A stretch of DNA of 51,836 nt from Eshraghiella sp045124255 (GCA_045124255.1 JBGVLM010000065.1:1-51836); one strand, 5' to 3'; counted from the first letter of the stretch, positions 15,406 to 25,334 are shown. Numbers and translations are program-made. Notes: generated by a model not told the origin, from the sequence alone.

Positions 15406-16623
15406 ATGAATAAACATCAGCATATTTTTGCAATTGTGTTTATCGTTGCTTTATTTGGTTTTTCCATATTTAATGTATTGGATAAGCATGATGAACTGCA
15501 AACTGAATTAGAAGCTATTGAAACTCCGAAGACAATGTCGGAGGCAAAGCTGTACACTGCGTCAATTGATACTGCACTTACAACAAATCTTGCTTTTGAT
15601 AAGATGTGGAATGAGACGTATGCGTCGGTCTACAATGTTTTGAATAAGAATGAAGAGAACAGTTTTAAATATGTAAGGGACAAAAACGGTTATCTCTTTT
15701 CCGGAAATTTCTGGAATGTGTCAGAAGTTGATGCAAAGGAGTATGCTCTGCGAATCAAAAGGCTTGAAGCAGCAGTGGAGGAAAGGGGCACAAAGGTAAT
15801 TGTGCTGTTATATCCGACGCAGTATAACGAGGAGTGGACGGAGGGATATTACGGAATTCCTTATAATGACTATAATGAGTTTACCGACCAGCTGCTCGAA
15901 TATTTCAGATATTATGGTATTGAGCATATAGATTTCAGAGATATTTATCTGGAAAAGAATTTACATATCGAAGATATTTTTTACAAAACGGACCACCACT
16001 GGACGACTCAGAGAGCATTTGAAGGCTTTCAGATTCTGACAGAATATCTGAATACTGAACATAATGAGAATCTGGATACATATTATACAGATAAGGATAA
16101 TTATACTTTTGAAACCCACGAGGATGTATTTATAGGTTCTCAGGGAAGGGACGCAGGACTTAATTATGTAGGACTTGACGATTATACATTTATCCTTCCT
16201 AAATTTGAAACCTCCTATGATTATGTGTATCGTAAGGGCAGTGAGAATGTTCATGTTACCGGAACTATGGAGGAAACACTGATAAGCAGGGAATATCTGC
16301 AGATTGATGACTATTATGATAGGGATATGTGGAAGAGCTACATTGGCGGTATTTACAAATATGATGAGATTACCAATCTTCTCAATGAAGACGGACTGAA
16401 TGTGCTTTTCCTGAGAGATTCCTATACATCACCGTTAGCAACCTTTTTCTCTGCATACTGCAGCTGCATTAATATGGTATGGACTGCACAGTCCGATTCC
16501 GAGACAGTTGAAAATGTAGTTGAAGCAAAGACTTACGATTATGTTTTTATTGCAATGTCAGTTGACAGCTTTGTAAATGACGGTGCTAATTTCTATATGT
16601 ACGGGGAGGAAGCAGATGAGTAA
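15406..16623 (+). CDS. DHHW-family AlgJ/AlgX-like acyltransferase partner
   Basis: A 405-residue protein with an N-terminal signal-anchor helix (about 5-24) and an extracytoplasmic SGNH-like domain. The family signature TDHHWT is at about 194-199 and carries the catalytic Asp/His. The Ser block is FLRDSYTSPLATFF at about 333-346. Such proteins take the acyl group delivered by the MBOAT protein and transfer it to polysaccharide. It follows the MBOAT gene by 11 bases and overlaps the next start by 8 bases. Confidence 0.85.
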   Translation: MNKHQHIFAIVFIVALFGFSIFNVLDKHDELQTELEAIETPKTMSEAKLYTASIDTALTTNLAFDKMWNETYASVYNVLNKNEENSFKYVRDKNGYLFSGNFWNVSEVDAKEYALRIKRLEAAVEERGTKVIVLLYPTQYNEEWTEGYYGIPYNDYNEFTDQLLEYFRYYGIEHIDFRDIYLEKNLHIEDIFYKTDHHWTTQRAFEGFQILTEYLNTEHNENLDTYYTDKDNYTFETHEDVFIGSQGRDAGLNYVGLDDYTFILPKFETSYDYVYRKGSENVHVTGTMEETLISREYLQIDDYYDRDMWKSYIGGIYKYDEITNLLNEDGLNVLFLRDSYTSPLATFFSAYCSCINMVWTAQSDSETVENVVEAKTYDYVFIAMSVDSFVNDGANFYMYGEEADE

Positions 16624-17311
16624 AGAGATTCGCGTATTTCGTACAGAAAGAAAATACACATTAAATGCAGTTCAGACAAGCGGAATCTGCGCCAGATTGT
16701 CAATGGTTATGCAGGGTGACCCGCATAACGGAACAAAGGAATATATGGTAAGGTCACTGTATTTTGATACGGTGTATAATGATGATTATTTCGAGAAAAT
16801 GGCGGGAGTTGAGAGAAGACGTAAGATACGATTGAGAATCTATGATGTTAATTCTCCCGTGGCAAAACTTGAGATTAAGGAAAAACAAGGTGCCAGCCAG
16901 CTTAAACGTTCGCTTACGGTTACGAGAGAGGACGCAGTTGAACTTCAAAAAGGGAACTATGAGGTCTTAAGAAACAGGGAGGAACCGCTTGCCGAGGAGT
17001 TGTTTGTGCTGATGACTACTAAACAGTACAGGCCTGTCTGTATTGTAGAATATCAGAGAAGGGCTTTTATGTCGCCTACCAATGATATAAGAATTACTTT
17101 TGACAGCAGAATAAGCTCTAATGAGGCAAATCTTTCAATTTATGATGATAAACTCCAGACATATCCTGTCTGTCCGATGGGAGAGACAATTATGGAGGTT
17201 AAATATAACGGCTTTTTATTAAGCTATATTAAGGATATGATTGGCTCTTTGGACTGCCAGGAGAGTGCAACAAGTAAGTATTGTATGGCAAGAATTTATG
17301 GTTTAGGTTAG
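16616..17311 (+). CDS. VTC-domain polyphosphate polymerase
   Basis: A 231-residue cytosolic protein made of one VTC (triphosphate-tunnel) domain: FRTERKYTL at the N-terminus, RSLYFDTVYND at about 44-54, RRRKIRLRIYD and KLEIKEKQG in the middle, and IMEVKYNG near the end. The alternating basic and acidic residues line the catalytic tunnel. It makes polyphosphate from ATP in characterised homologues. ATG 16616 has GGGGAGGA before it and overlaps the previous stop; the frame start at 16577 was rejected. The next gene is DUF4956, then CotH, a trio seen together in many Firmicutes. Confidence 0.85.
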   Translation: MSKEIRVFRTERKYTLNAVQTSGICARLSMVMQGDPHNGTKEYMVRSLYFDTVYNDDYFEKMAGVERRRKIRLRIYDVNSPVAKLEIKEKQGASQLKRSLTVTREDAVELQKGNYEVLRNREEPLAEELFVLMTTKQYRPVCIVEYQRRAFMSPTNDIRITFDSRISSNEANLSIYDDKLQTYPVCPMGETIMEVKYNGFLLSYIKDMIGSLDCQESATSKYCMARIYGLG

Positions 17312-17321
17312 GAGAATTACT

Positions 17322-18005
17322 ATGAAGGATGAAATTTTAAAGTATTTGCAGGTGAGTTCAAATGATTTATCAACTGAATCAATAATTATAGCTTTTATTG
17401 CTTCGGTTGTTATCGGTGCGGTTATTTTTATTTCTTACCGTTTTTCACATGGAGCAGCAGTGTATAGTGCTAAATTTAATGTGTCACTCGTAATGCTTAC
17501 GATTGTTACAACTCTTATTATGACTGTAATTGGCAATAATGTGGCTCTTTCACTGGGTATGGTCGGTGCACTTTCAATTGTAAGATATCGTACGGCAATT
17601 AAGGACCCGAGAGATACGGCATATATTTTCTGGAGTATTGCGGCAGGTATCTGCTGTGGTGTACAGGATTTCATGGTTGCCGGAATCGGAAGCGGTGTTA
17701 TTTTCCTTGTAATGCTGATAATCGGAAATGTGCAGAATAATGACAGATATCTTGTAATTATCCGCGGCGAATCAAAGGCTGCTGATGAGGTTAAAAGTGT
17801 AATCGAGAAGTATTTTAACGGAAAGGCAAGATTCCGTGTTGAGAATTCTACGATTGATACAGTGGAAGAGATTTATGAGGTTTCCAAGAAGGTTCTTGAC
17901 AGTGCCAAAAGCAGCAACCAGGGAGCACTTGCTGATACATTATATAAGATTGCAGGTGTACAGAGCGTAAATTTAGTGTGCCAGAATGATGAAATCAACA
18001 GATAG
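17322..18005 (+). CDS. DUF4956 membrane protein
   Basis: A 227-residue protein with about four transmembrane helices in the first 140 residues and the DUF4956 signature NVALSLGMVGALSIVRYRT at about 73-91, followed by IKDPRDTAYIFWSIAAGI. The C-terminal third is a small soluble domain. Function is unknown; genes of this family are repeatedly found next to VTC and CotH genes, as here (10 bases after VTC, 20 before CotH). A role with polyphosphate or in handling a phosphate-bearing surface polymer is inference. Confidence 0.85.
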   Translation: MKDEILKYLQVSSNDLSTESIIIAFIASVVIGAVIFISYRFSHGAAVYSAKFNVSLVMLTIVTTLIMTVIGNNVALSLGMVGALSIVRYRTAIKDPRDTAYIFWSIAAGICCGVQDFMVAGIGSGVIFLVMLIIGNVQNNDRYLVIIRGESKAADEVKSVIEKYFNGKARFRVENSTIDTVEEIYEVSKKVLDSAKSSNQGALADTLYKIAGVQSVNLVCQNDEINR

Positions 18006-18025
18006 ATTTGTAAAAAGGTAATAAT

Positions 18026-19648
18026 ATGAAAAAAAGTCTTATTGCAGCAATTGTTACTATTCCTACAGTTATTGTATGCTGTGTGATTTTAACTCTGCTA
18101 AAGCCTGAAAACAAAATAGAGTATGATACCGATTATCAGCATGTGAGTGAAGCGGACGCAGACCCGGACACCGGCAGCAGTACACTGTCCGGGGACTTTA
18201 CGCTTGATGACAGCTTTGTTACACATCTGCCGTTAGTGGTAATTGATTTGCAGGGAAATGAAATTCCTAATGTATATACATTTTCATCAGACGGAAGCAG
18301 AAGAGTATATTCAGAAGAGGGACTTCTGAATCCTGACCCGTGGGCATCAATGAATATTAAAATCATTGACAATGAGAATGGGCAGAATCACCTTACGGAT
18401 GAAGCGGTATTGGAGAATAATGGTTTAATTAAGCTTCGAGGAATGACTTCAAGAAGCTTTGAAAAAAAACAATACGGAATCAAATTTATGGATGGCGACG
18501 AGGAACTGGAATTATCCGTGCTTGGAATGGAGGCTGATGAGGACTGGGTATTGTCAAACAGTCTTTTGGATTTATCCGGAATCCGTAACTATATGGCAAT
18601 GAATATCGGCAGAATGTTATTTCCATATACCTCTGAGGTCAGATTCTGTGAGGTCGTTTTCAAGGATGGAGATACCTATACATATCAGGGACTTTATCTT
18701 TTTGAGGAAAGCGTTAAACAGTCCGAGGGCAGGGTTAATATTGCAGATTATGAAGAGGGCTCTGCTTCATTAAGCTATATTGTATGCAGGGACCGTTACG
18801 ATGAAACACAGCTTACATTGTCAACCTGGGCTTCTGATGAGCAGCTCTGTTATGGATATTTTGGGGTAAAATATCCTAATGAGGAATTGCTTACTGACGC
18901 TGCAATTAATAAGATTCAGTCTGAGCTTTCACGTATTGAGTATTGTCTGTATGGAGAGGATTATGAAGAATTCCTTAAATACAGTAATTATATAGATGTT
19001 GATTCCTTTGTTGATTATTTTATAATTAATGAGTTTTTTATGAATTATGACGCAGGCGATAACTCGACCTATTACTATAAGAACAGTGAAGGTAAGCTTG
19101 CAATGGGACCGTTATGGGATTATGATAACTGTCTTGATAATTATTCCCTCGAGGCTGCGGACTATGAAAGCATACCTTTTGCAAGCCAGCCGTGGTTTGA
19201 GAAGCTTGTGCAGGACCCCGATTTTCAGGAGAAGGTTGTTAACAGATACAGAGAGCTTAGAAAGGGTATTTTAAGCGACGAATATATTAATATTTTTATA
19301 GATGAAACTGTTGAGTACCTTGGCAAAGCAAGGGAGAGAGATTATGTAAGATGGAAAGAGTCTTATGAGAATAAGCATTTGCTGCTTGAAGTAGAGAATG
19401 CAGATGGTATTGTTGTCGATAGAAATGCCGGTGATGTTTCAGGGGAGATTCAAAGGGTAAAGGATGTTTTATCCATTCACAGTGAATGGTTGGATAAAAA
19501 TCTGGAGAATGAATTATCCAATTTCACATCGGAGGATGTTCTGCGTGCAAAACGTATTGACAGAACCGGAATTGTAGCAATTGGTGTAATCGCATTTATA
19601 ACATTGATTATTTTGCTGATGAGAGTTGTAAAGGGTGAATATCGATGA
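18026..19648 (+). CDS. CotH-family protein kinase-like, membrane-anchored
   Basis: A 540-residue protein with an N-terminal transmembrane segment (about 5-25) and a C-terminal one (about 513-533), so most of it is probably outside. The CotH kinase fold is marked by IKLRGMTSRSFEKKQYGIKF (about 131-150), the catalytic WDYDNCLDNY block (about 364-373) and SLLDLSGIRNYMA. B. subtilis CotH phosphorylates spore coat proteins on Ser; secreted members elsewhere are less known. Placement between DUF4956 and the polysaccharide synthase suggests a target at the cell surface. Its stop overlaps the next start by 4 bases. Confidence 0.85.
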   Translation: MKKSLIAAIVTIPTVIVCCVILTLLKPENKIEYDTDYQHVSEADADPDTGSSTLSGDFTLDDSFVTHLPLVVIDLQGNEIPNVYTFSSDGSRRVYSEEGLLNPDPWASMNIKIIDNENGQNHLTDEAVLENNGLIKLRGMTSRSFEKKQYGIKFMDGDEELELSVLGMEADEDWVLSNSLLDLSGIRNYMAMNIGRMLFPYTSEVRFCEVVFKDGDTYTYQGLYLFEESVKQSEGRVNIADYEEGSASLSYIVCRDRYDETQLTLSTWASDEQLCYGYFGVKYPNEELLTDAAINKIQSELSRIEYCLYGEDYEEFLKYSNYIDVDSFVDYFIINEFFMNYDAGDNSTYYYKNSEGKLAMGPLWDYDNCLDNYSLEAADYESIPFASQPWFEKLVQDPDFQEKVVNRYRELRKGILSDEYINIFIDETVEYLGKARERDYVRWKESYENKHLLLEVENADGIVVDRNAGDVSGEIQRVKDVLSIHSEWLDKNLENELSNFTSEDVLRAKRIDRTGIVAIGVIAFITLIILLMRVVKGEYR

Positions 19649-21903
19649 GTAAGAAAAAGAAAAAATATGTAAAAAGAAGTAATTTAAAATATATTATTTT
19701 AACGATATTAACAGTTACTTCAATGACAGTCTACCTTGTGTGGAGAGCTGTTTTTACATTGCCGGGAATTAAGGAATATGGATGGATTGCATTCCTTCTC
19801 GGGCTTGCATTGTTAATTGCTGAAATTGTTTCTTCATTGGAGGCTTTTGCACATTGTATTGACCTTACGGTTAAGATGGAGCCGGAAATGCCTGTGGTTC
19901 CGCTTGAACTGTTTCCGGAGGTTGATATTTTCATTGCAACACATAATGAGGATGATGATATCCTGTTTAAAACGGCAAATGCCTGCAAATATATAGATTA
20001 TCCTGACAAAAGCAAGGTGCATGTGTATCTTTGTGATGACGGAAACCGTGAGTCGGTAAGGAAGCTTGCTTCGGTCCTCAAAGTCGGATATTTTGGAATG
20101 GAGCATAATGACTTGGCAAAGGCCGGCAATCTTAATAATGCGATTGCACAGACAAATTCTCCGCTTATTGTAACATTTGACGCCGACATGATTCCGAACA
20201 GTAATTTCCTGTATGAGACAGTACCGTATTTTTTCCTTCCTAAGATGAAAAAGGATGATGACGGAAACTGGGTCATGAAGGAAGAGGATGAGATTGATGA
20301 GAATGATAAAATAGGTTTTATTCAGACACCTCAGTCCTTCTATAATCCTGATTTGTTCCAATATAATCTGTATAGTGAGGGCCGTGTTCCTAATGAGCAG
20401 GATTATTTCTTCAGACAGGTTAATGTCGGACGAAACAGCTCTAATGCACCGATTTATGCAGGTTCAAATACTGTTATTTCGAGAGAGGCACTTGCCGATG
20501 TCGGAGGAATCTGTACAGGAACGATTACGGAGGATTTTGAAACAGGTCTTTTAATTGAGGCAAAGGGTTACAAATGCTATGCGGTTAATAAACTGCTTGC
20601 AAAGGGACTTTCACCGACAACTGTTTCAAGTCTTATTAAACAGAGGGAGCGTTGGGCGCGAGGATGTATACATTCTCTCAGAAGACACCATATCATACTT
20701 AACCCTAAGTTCCCGTTTAAGCTTAAGGTTGCGTATTTATCATGCAGAAGTTATTGGGACAGCTTTGTAAGGCGTTTTGTATATATAATGTGTCCGATTG
20801 TTTTCGTTCTGCTTGGAATACCGGCAGTAATATGCGGACTTAAGGAGCTGCTTTTAATATGGCTTCCTAACTATATTTTATACTCGATTACATTAAGAGC
20901 TGTTTCGGGAAATATTCGTAATTCGAGAATAAGCAATAATATCGATACCATTCTTTTTCCGTACCTGATGGTTCCTATTATTGCCGAAGTGCTTCATATT
21001 CATAAAAATGAATTCGTTGTTACGGATAAAAGCAAGAGTCAGAATAACAATGTGGATAGGCTTCTGGCGCTGCCGCACATGATTCTTTTTATATTGTCAG
21101 TAATTGCATTGGTAATCTCCATAAGAGACGCGGTAATTTACCAGTCCTTCGGAAGCATTGTTGTAATATACTGGCTGCTTGTAAACAGTGCCAGTCTTAT
21201 TATGGCGATATTCTTCATGCTTGGAAGAAAAAATTACAGAGCGACGGAACGTTTTGCGGTTCATATTCCGCTTAGTATCACAGATGGTAATCATAGTTAT
21301 GAGGCAACTACGCTTGACATTTCTGAGGGAGGTATGTCCACTATTGTAAGCAAAGCAATTTATTTTGATGATGATGACACTTTTGAGGTGCGTGTCAGGG
21401 ACAGAGAATATAATGCTTTAATGAAGGTAAAGATTGCGTCAGTTGCTGAGATTAAGAATGAGGGCTTCAAGTATTGTTTCCAGATAACGGAAATTGATGA
21501 TGAGAATAAAAAAGAATATATGCAGATACTTTATGACAGGGAGCATACACTTCCTCAGACTATCAGTACAAGTTTCAGCGTATATAATGACATTGCTTCG
21601 AATATTAAGGGAAGATTTACCAAAACAACAACCTCAGCAAGAAAATTTGCAAGACTTGAGATTAACAAAGAATATCCTCTTGTCAATACGGGAAAAATAT
21701 TTCTTAAAAATTTTAATTTTGAATATGTACTGCTTGAGGACAGAATTTCTAATCCGGTAAATTGTAAAATTAAACTCGGAGAAAATGTAATAATGGAATG
21801 CAGCAAGGAAAAAGCAGGATTATACAGAGTGGATAATATTGATGAGCTTATGGAGAATCCTGATTTCCTGGAAATTTTATCATTATGGGATTTATATGAC
21901 TAA
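19645..21903 (+). CDS. Cellulose-synthase-like GT2 glycosyltransferase with PilZ domain
   Basis: A 752-residue BcsA-type processive glycosyltransferase. Two N-terminal transmembrane helices (about 14-62) precede the GT2 core: CDDGNRES (about 129), FDADMIPN (DxD, about 178), TITEDFETG (TED base, about 292) and QRERWARG (QxxRW, about 332). More membrane helices follow at about 375-530. A PilZ domain runs from about 533 to 650, with RATER (RxxxR) and DISEGG (DxSxxG), both c-di-GMP contact motifs. About 100 more residues of unknown role follow. It should polymerise a beta-glucan under c-di-GMP control. It overlaps both neighbours by 4-8 bases. Known clostridial counterparts are named CcsA. Confidence 0.9.
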   Translation: MSKKKKKYVKRSNLKYIILTILTVTSMTVYLVWRAVFTLPGIKEYGWIAFLLGLALLIAEIVSSLEAFAHCIDLTVKMEPEMPVVPLELFPEVDIFIATHNEDDDILFKTANACKYIDYPDKSKVHVYLCDDGNRESVRKLASVLKVGYFGMEHNDLAKAGNLNNAIAQTNSPLIVTFDADMIPNSNFLYETVPYFFLPKMKKDDDGNWVMKEEDEIDENDKIGFIQTPQSFYNPDLFQYNLYSEGRVPNEQDYFFRQVNVGRNSSNAPIYAGSNTVISREALADVGGICTGTITEDFETGLLIEAKGYKCYAVNKLLAKGLSPTTVSSLIKQRERWARGCIHSLRRHHIILNPKFPFKLKVAYLSCRSYWDSFVRRFVYIMCPIVFVLLGIPAVICGLKELLLIWLPNYILYSITLRAVSGNIRNSRISNNIDTILFPYLMVPIIAEVLHIHKNEFVVTDKSKSQNNNVDRLLALPHMILFILSVIALVISIRDAVIYQSFGSIVVIYWLLVNSASLIMAIFFMLGRKNYRATERFAVHIPLSITDGNHSYEATTLDISEGGMSTIVSKAIYFDDDDTFEVRVRDREYNALMKVKIASVAEIKNEGFKYCFQITEIDDENKKEYMQILYDREHTLPQTISTSFSVYNDIASNIKGRFTKTTTSARKFARLEINKEYPLVNTGKIFLKNFNFEYVLLEDRISNPVNCKIKLGENVIMECSKEKAGLYRVDNIDELMENPDFLEILSLWDLYD

Positions 21904-23209
21904 GTACAAAATAATTATTGCGTTATTAAGTGTTTTTGCGGCGGTTCTTCTTGGACTGGGAATATTTATGTTTATCAGATATGGTAACACGATACAAAAA
22001 AACATTGACTACGAAAAAACAATTAAAGAAGGTAAGGAAGCAGAGGCGGCACTTAAGAATGAAAAGATTCTTTTGTCAGAGGAGCTTGCCGGCTATGAGC
22101 TTCAGATTGATGAACTGGATTCAGAGCTTGAATCAATGAGTGAGGCTGCAAATGGTTATATTGTAGAAGCAGAGGGCTACAGTGAAAGAGCACAGGAGCT
22201 TGAAACACAGATTAATGAGTTGAATTCCGAGGTTGAGTCGCTGAATTCACAGATAACGGATTTGAATTCACAGGTTGCGTATCTGAGTGACAGTAATTAT
22301 GGTATTAAGGCAAACGGAAGGCTTAAGGTAATTGGAACGAAACTGTGTAATGAAAAGGGCGAGCCGGTGCAGCTTAAGGGCATGTCCACTCATGGAATTT
22401 CATGGTTCCCGAGGTATACGAATGCTGCGGCATTGCAGACGCTTAAGGATTATGGTGCCAATGTTATAAGACTTGCGGTATATTCGGAACAGAATGACAG
22501 TTATACCTATGCAAAAGAGGAGAATCTCAATTATCTGTATAATGCAGTTGAAAATGCACTTTCAATTAATATGTATGCAATAGTTGACTGGCATGTGCTT
22601 CAGGAGGAGACACCCCTCACATATAAGGCACAGGCAAAGGAGTTTTTTCAGGAGGTTTCCTCACATTATGGAAATGAACCGGGAATAATTTATGAGATTT
22701 GCAATGAGCCGAATGGTGCAACTACATGGGATGAAATCGTAAGCTATGCTAATGAAATAATACCGGTTATCCGTCAAAATGCACCTGACGCCATAATAAT
22801 TGTCGGCACGCCTGATTTCAGCTTTGACGTTCAGGATGTGCTTAACAATCCGTTAAACTACAGCAATATAATGTATACTTTTCATAATTATGTTGATGTA
22901 ACCTATACAAGTACCGAGGATATGAATTGGATGCAGAAGAAGCTGCAGCTTGACATACCGATTTTTGTTACTGAATGGGGTATAACGGATAATGGAACAA
23001 ATTCAGCGTTATATGAGGACAGGGCAATGAAATTTGTGGATTTCATGGAGCAGAACAATATAAGCTGGTGTATGTGGTCGATAAGCAACAAAGATGAAAT
23101 TTACAGTATGCTTAAAACTTCCTGCAATAAATATAGTGGCTGGACCGAAGCTGATTTAACCTTCAGCGGAAAAATTGCAGTCATGGCACTTGGTGCAGGA
23201 GCAGATTAA
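21896..23209 (+). CDS. Membrane-anchored GH5 endoglucanase with coiled coil
   Basis: A 437-residue protein: transmembrane anchor (about 5-27), a long coiled coil of Glu/Leu/Ser heptads (about 35-130), then a GH5 cellulase domain. Signatures are VQLKGMSTHGISWF, the acid/base Glu in YEICNEPNG (about 271) and the nucleophile Glu in IFVTEWGI (about 359). Such enzymes trim or release cellulose during synthesis, as BcsZ and clostridial CcsZ do; the coiled coil would hold the catalytic domain away from the membrane. ATG 21896 overlaps the synthase stop, indicating translational coupling. Confidence 0.9.
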   Translation: MTKYKIIIALLSVFAAVLLGLGIFMFIRYGNTIQKNIDYEKTIKEGKEAEAALKNEKILLSEELAGYELQIDELDSELESMSEAANGYIVEAEGYSERAQELETQINELNSEVESLNSQITDLNSQVAYLSDSNYGIKANGRLKVIGTKLCNEKGEPVQLKGMSTHGISWFPRYTNAAALQTLKDYGANVIRLAVYSEQNDSYTYAKEENLNYLYNAVENALSINMYAIVDWHVLQEETPLTYKAQAKEFFQEVSSHYGNEPGIIYEICNEPNGATTWDEIVSYANEIIPVIRQNAPDAIIIVGTPDFSFDVQDVLNNPLNYSNIMYTFHNYVDVTYTSTEDMNWMQKKLQLDIPIFVTEWGITDNGTNSALYEDRAMKFVDFMEQNNISWCMWSISNKDEIYSMLKTSCNKYSGWTEADLTFSGKIAVMALGAGAD

Positions 23210-23281
23210 TTCTGCAGTTCAATGGGATTAATTACGCAAAAAGTAATTTTTATAATGAAATATATGAAATAATGATTAAAT

Positions 23282-24859
23282 ATGTGGGACAATAATATGG
23301 ATGAAAGAACTATTAGTGAATGTCTTAACAGCATAGCGGAAAAATTTCCTGACAAAGAGGCAGTAACGGATTTAAACAAATCCTATACATGGAGGCAGCT
23401 GTTAGAGCTTACCGGGCAGGAAGCAATGAACTTACAGTCTAAGGGAATTAAAAAGGGAACGCATGTGGCAATATGGGTGCATAACAGCATTAACTGGATT
23501 GTTCTCTATCTTGCATTGCAGAAGATTGGAGCAGTTACTGCACTTTTAAACATTGCATACAAGTGGCGTGAACTGGAAAACGCACTGGAAAACTGCGATA
23601 TTGAATATATTTTTTATTCTTCAAAATACAGGGATTCCGACCATGTAAGAACGATAAGGGAGCTTAACAGAAACAGGCTTCCTGTATTCAGGGAGAGCTT
23701 TTTTGTGCCGGATGAACCGCTTGATGTACCATCCGGTATTACATTTGCGAATAATGCTTTTAATGGAGATAAACAGAGCAGTTCGGATTCAAATGTGGTC
23801 AGCAATATTCTTTTTACATCCGGTACGACTAAGGCGGCAAAGGGAGTTATGCTTGCTGACAGGAGTATTGTTAATAACAGTCTTGCTATTGTAAAGCGTC
23901 TCAAATGGACGGCTGATGACAGAATATGTTTTGCGGTTCCAATGTACCATTGTTTTGGAATTACAGTAGGAATACTCGGAGCACTTCATACAGGTGCTTC
24001 AATACATATAGTAAGAAGTTTCAAGTCTGAGAAGGCTTTTGAGATAATAGAACGTAATAAATGCACTGTTTTTAACGGAGTTCCGACCATGTTCCTTACA
24101 ATGAAAAACAATGATGCGTTGGATAATTATGATTTATCAAGTCTTAAAGGCGGTTTAATGGCTGGTTCCGCAATTCTTCCGGCAGAATATCTTGAAATCT
24201 GTAGAAGGCTTAAACTGGAAAGACTTAATACCGCTTTCGGACAGACAGAATCATCACCTGCAATCACTGTTTCAGAGGACAGTGATTCCAAGGAAATCCG
24301 TTCCGTTTCATCCGGCAGGGTCTTACCGGATATGGAGCTCAGAATAGTGAAAAATGGCTCGGTAATTGGCTGTATGCAGGAGGGCGAAATACAAACCCGA
24401 GGTTATCATGTAATGAAGGGCTATTACAATATGCCGGATGAAACCGGTAAGGTACTTGATAAGGATGGCTGGCTTTCAACAGGTGATTTGGGCTATATTG
24501 ACGAACAGGGCTATCTTTATGTTACGGGCAGAATCAAGGATATAATTGTCCGAGGCGGAGAAAATATTTCTCCGATAGAAATTGAGCAGGTATTATGCCA
24601 GCTTCCGAATGTAATGAGTGTAAAGGTGGTGGGAATTCCTGCTCCTATAATTCAGGAGGAGGTTGCTGCCTGTATTATATGGAGAAACAATGAACCCATG
24701 GATTCTGAATATGTGAAGGAATATGTGCGTTCACAGCTTGCAGACTATAAGGTGCCTAAATATATTCTTGACTATACGGAGTTTCCAATGAATTCCAGCG
24801 GTAAAATTATTACCTCTGAGTTGTCAGAAATAAGCAGAAAAAGAATAGAGCAGCAATAA
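23282..24859 (+). CDS. AMP-forming acyl-CoA/acyl ligase
   Basis: A 525-residue class I adenylate-forming enzyme. Motifs: FTSGTTKAAKGV (P-loop, about 178-189), NTAFGQTESSPA (A5, about 316-327), GWLSTGDLGYIDEQGYLYV (A7, about 396-414), GRIKDIIVRGGENISP (A8) and the catalytic Lys in NSSGKI (about 506). It resembles medium/long-chain fatty acyl-CoA ligases, but the substrate is not readable. It is 72 bases after the GH5 gene with no terminator between, so it may be the last gene of the exopolysaccharide operon. The start could be ATG 23282 or 23297; neither has a strong ribosome binding site. Confidence 0.85.
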   Translation: MWDNNMDERTISECLNSIAEKFPDKEAVTDLNKSYTWRQLLELTGQEAMNLQSKGIKKGTHVAIWVHNSINWIVLYLALQKIGAVTALLNIAYKWRELENALENCDIEYIFYSSKYRDSDHVRTIRELNRNRLPVFRESFFVPDEPLDVPSGITFANNAFNGDKQSSSDSNVVSNILFTSGTTKAAKGVMLADRSIVNNSLAIVKRLKWTADDRICFAVPMYHCFGITVGILGALHTGASIHIVRSFKSEKAFEIIERNKCTVFNGVPTMFLTMKNNDALDNYDLSSLKGGLMAGSAILPAEYLEICRRLKLERLNTAFGQTESSPAITVSEDSDSKEIRSVSSGRVLPDMELRIVKNGSVIGCMQEGEIQTRGYHVMKGYYNMPDETGKVLDKDGWLSTGDLGYIDEQGYLYVTGRIKDIIVRGGENISPIEIEQVLCQLPNVMSVKVVGIPAPIIQEEVAACIIWRNNEPMDSEYVKEYVRSQLADYKVPKYILDYTEFPMNSSGKIITSELSEISRKRIEQQ

Positions 24860-24861
24860 AG

Positions 24862-24928
24862 AACCGGCCTTTACCATTATGATGTTCACGTATCCGGGTA
24901 TATATCATAATGATAAGGGCCGGTTTAA
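24862..24928. terminator. Bidirectional terminator
   Basis: AACCGGCC...CCATTATGAT pairs with ATCATAATG...GGCCGGTT in a long stem between convergent genes. It has an AAATTAT tail on the plus side. Confidence 0.8.
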
Positions 24929-24929
24929 A

Positions 24930-25334
24930 TTATTGTACGGAATATGTTCTGTTAAATACCTCTGTATTATCCGGAGCATAATATATATACTGTATGCTGA
25001 TTCCGCCAAAGCCCGTGGCTTCCTCAAGCTCAGCTATGCGTTCATTAATAACTTTTTCCGTCAGGCTGACTTCGATGGATTTGGAAATGGAATCCTTCTT
25101 AACAGGAGATGCAAAGGTGTATTTATAAATCATTAAATTGTCCTGTGCATCAAATTCAATCTTCATATATGCTGAATTTGGCTCATTTACCAGTTCATTA
25201 AGCTGATTGGTAAGCGCGCTGCGATTCTCTGAAATTTCATAATACTCTTCAAGATTCTGTGGGGCATTGCTCTTGCAGCCCGTAAATCCAACACCCAAAA
25301 CAACCGCCATTAATAAAATAATAATCTTCTTCAC
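24930..25334 (-). CDS. DUF4854-type lipoprotein
   Basis: A 134-residue lipoprotein with signal MKKIIILLMAVVLGVGFTGC and lipobox Cys at 20. The mature part reads NLEEYYEISENRSALTNQL, then a short beta segment (MIYKYTF), an amphipathic helix, and ends ISIQYIYYAPDNTEVFNRTY. The same layout and ending occur in the 185-aa lipoprotein at 30516-31073, so the two are paralogues. I know the family as DUF4854, common in Lachnospiraceae, of unknown function. An AAGGAG-like site precedes the ATG. Confidence 0.75.
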   Translation of the reverse strand: MKKIIILLMAVVLGVGFTGCKSNAPQNLEEYYEISENRSALTNQLNELVNEPNSAYMKIEFDAQDNLMIYKYTFASPVKKDSISKSIEVSLTEKVINERIAELEEATGFGGISIQYIYYAPDNTEVFNRTYSVQ

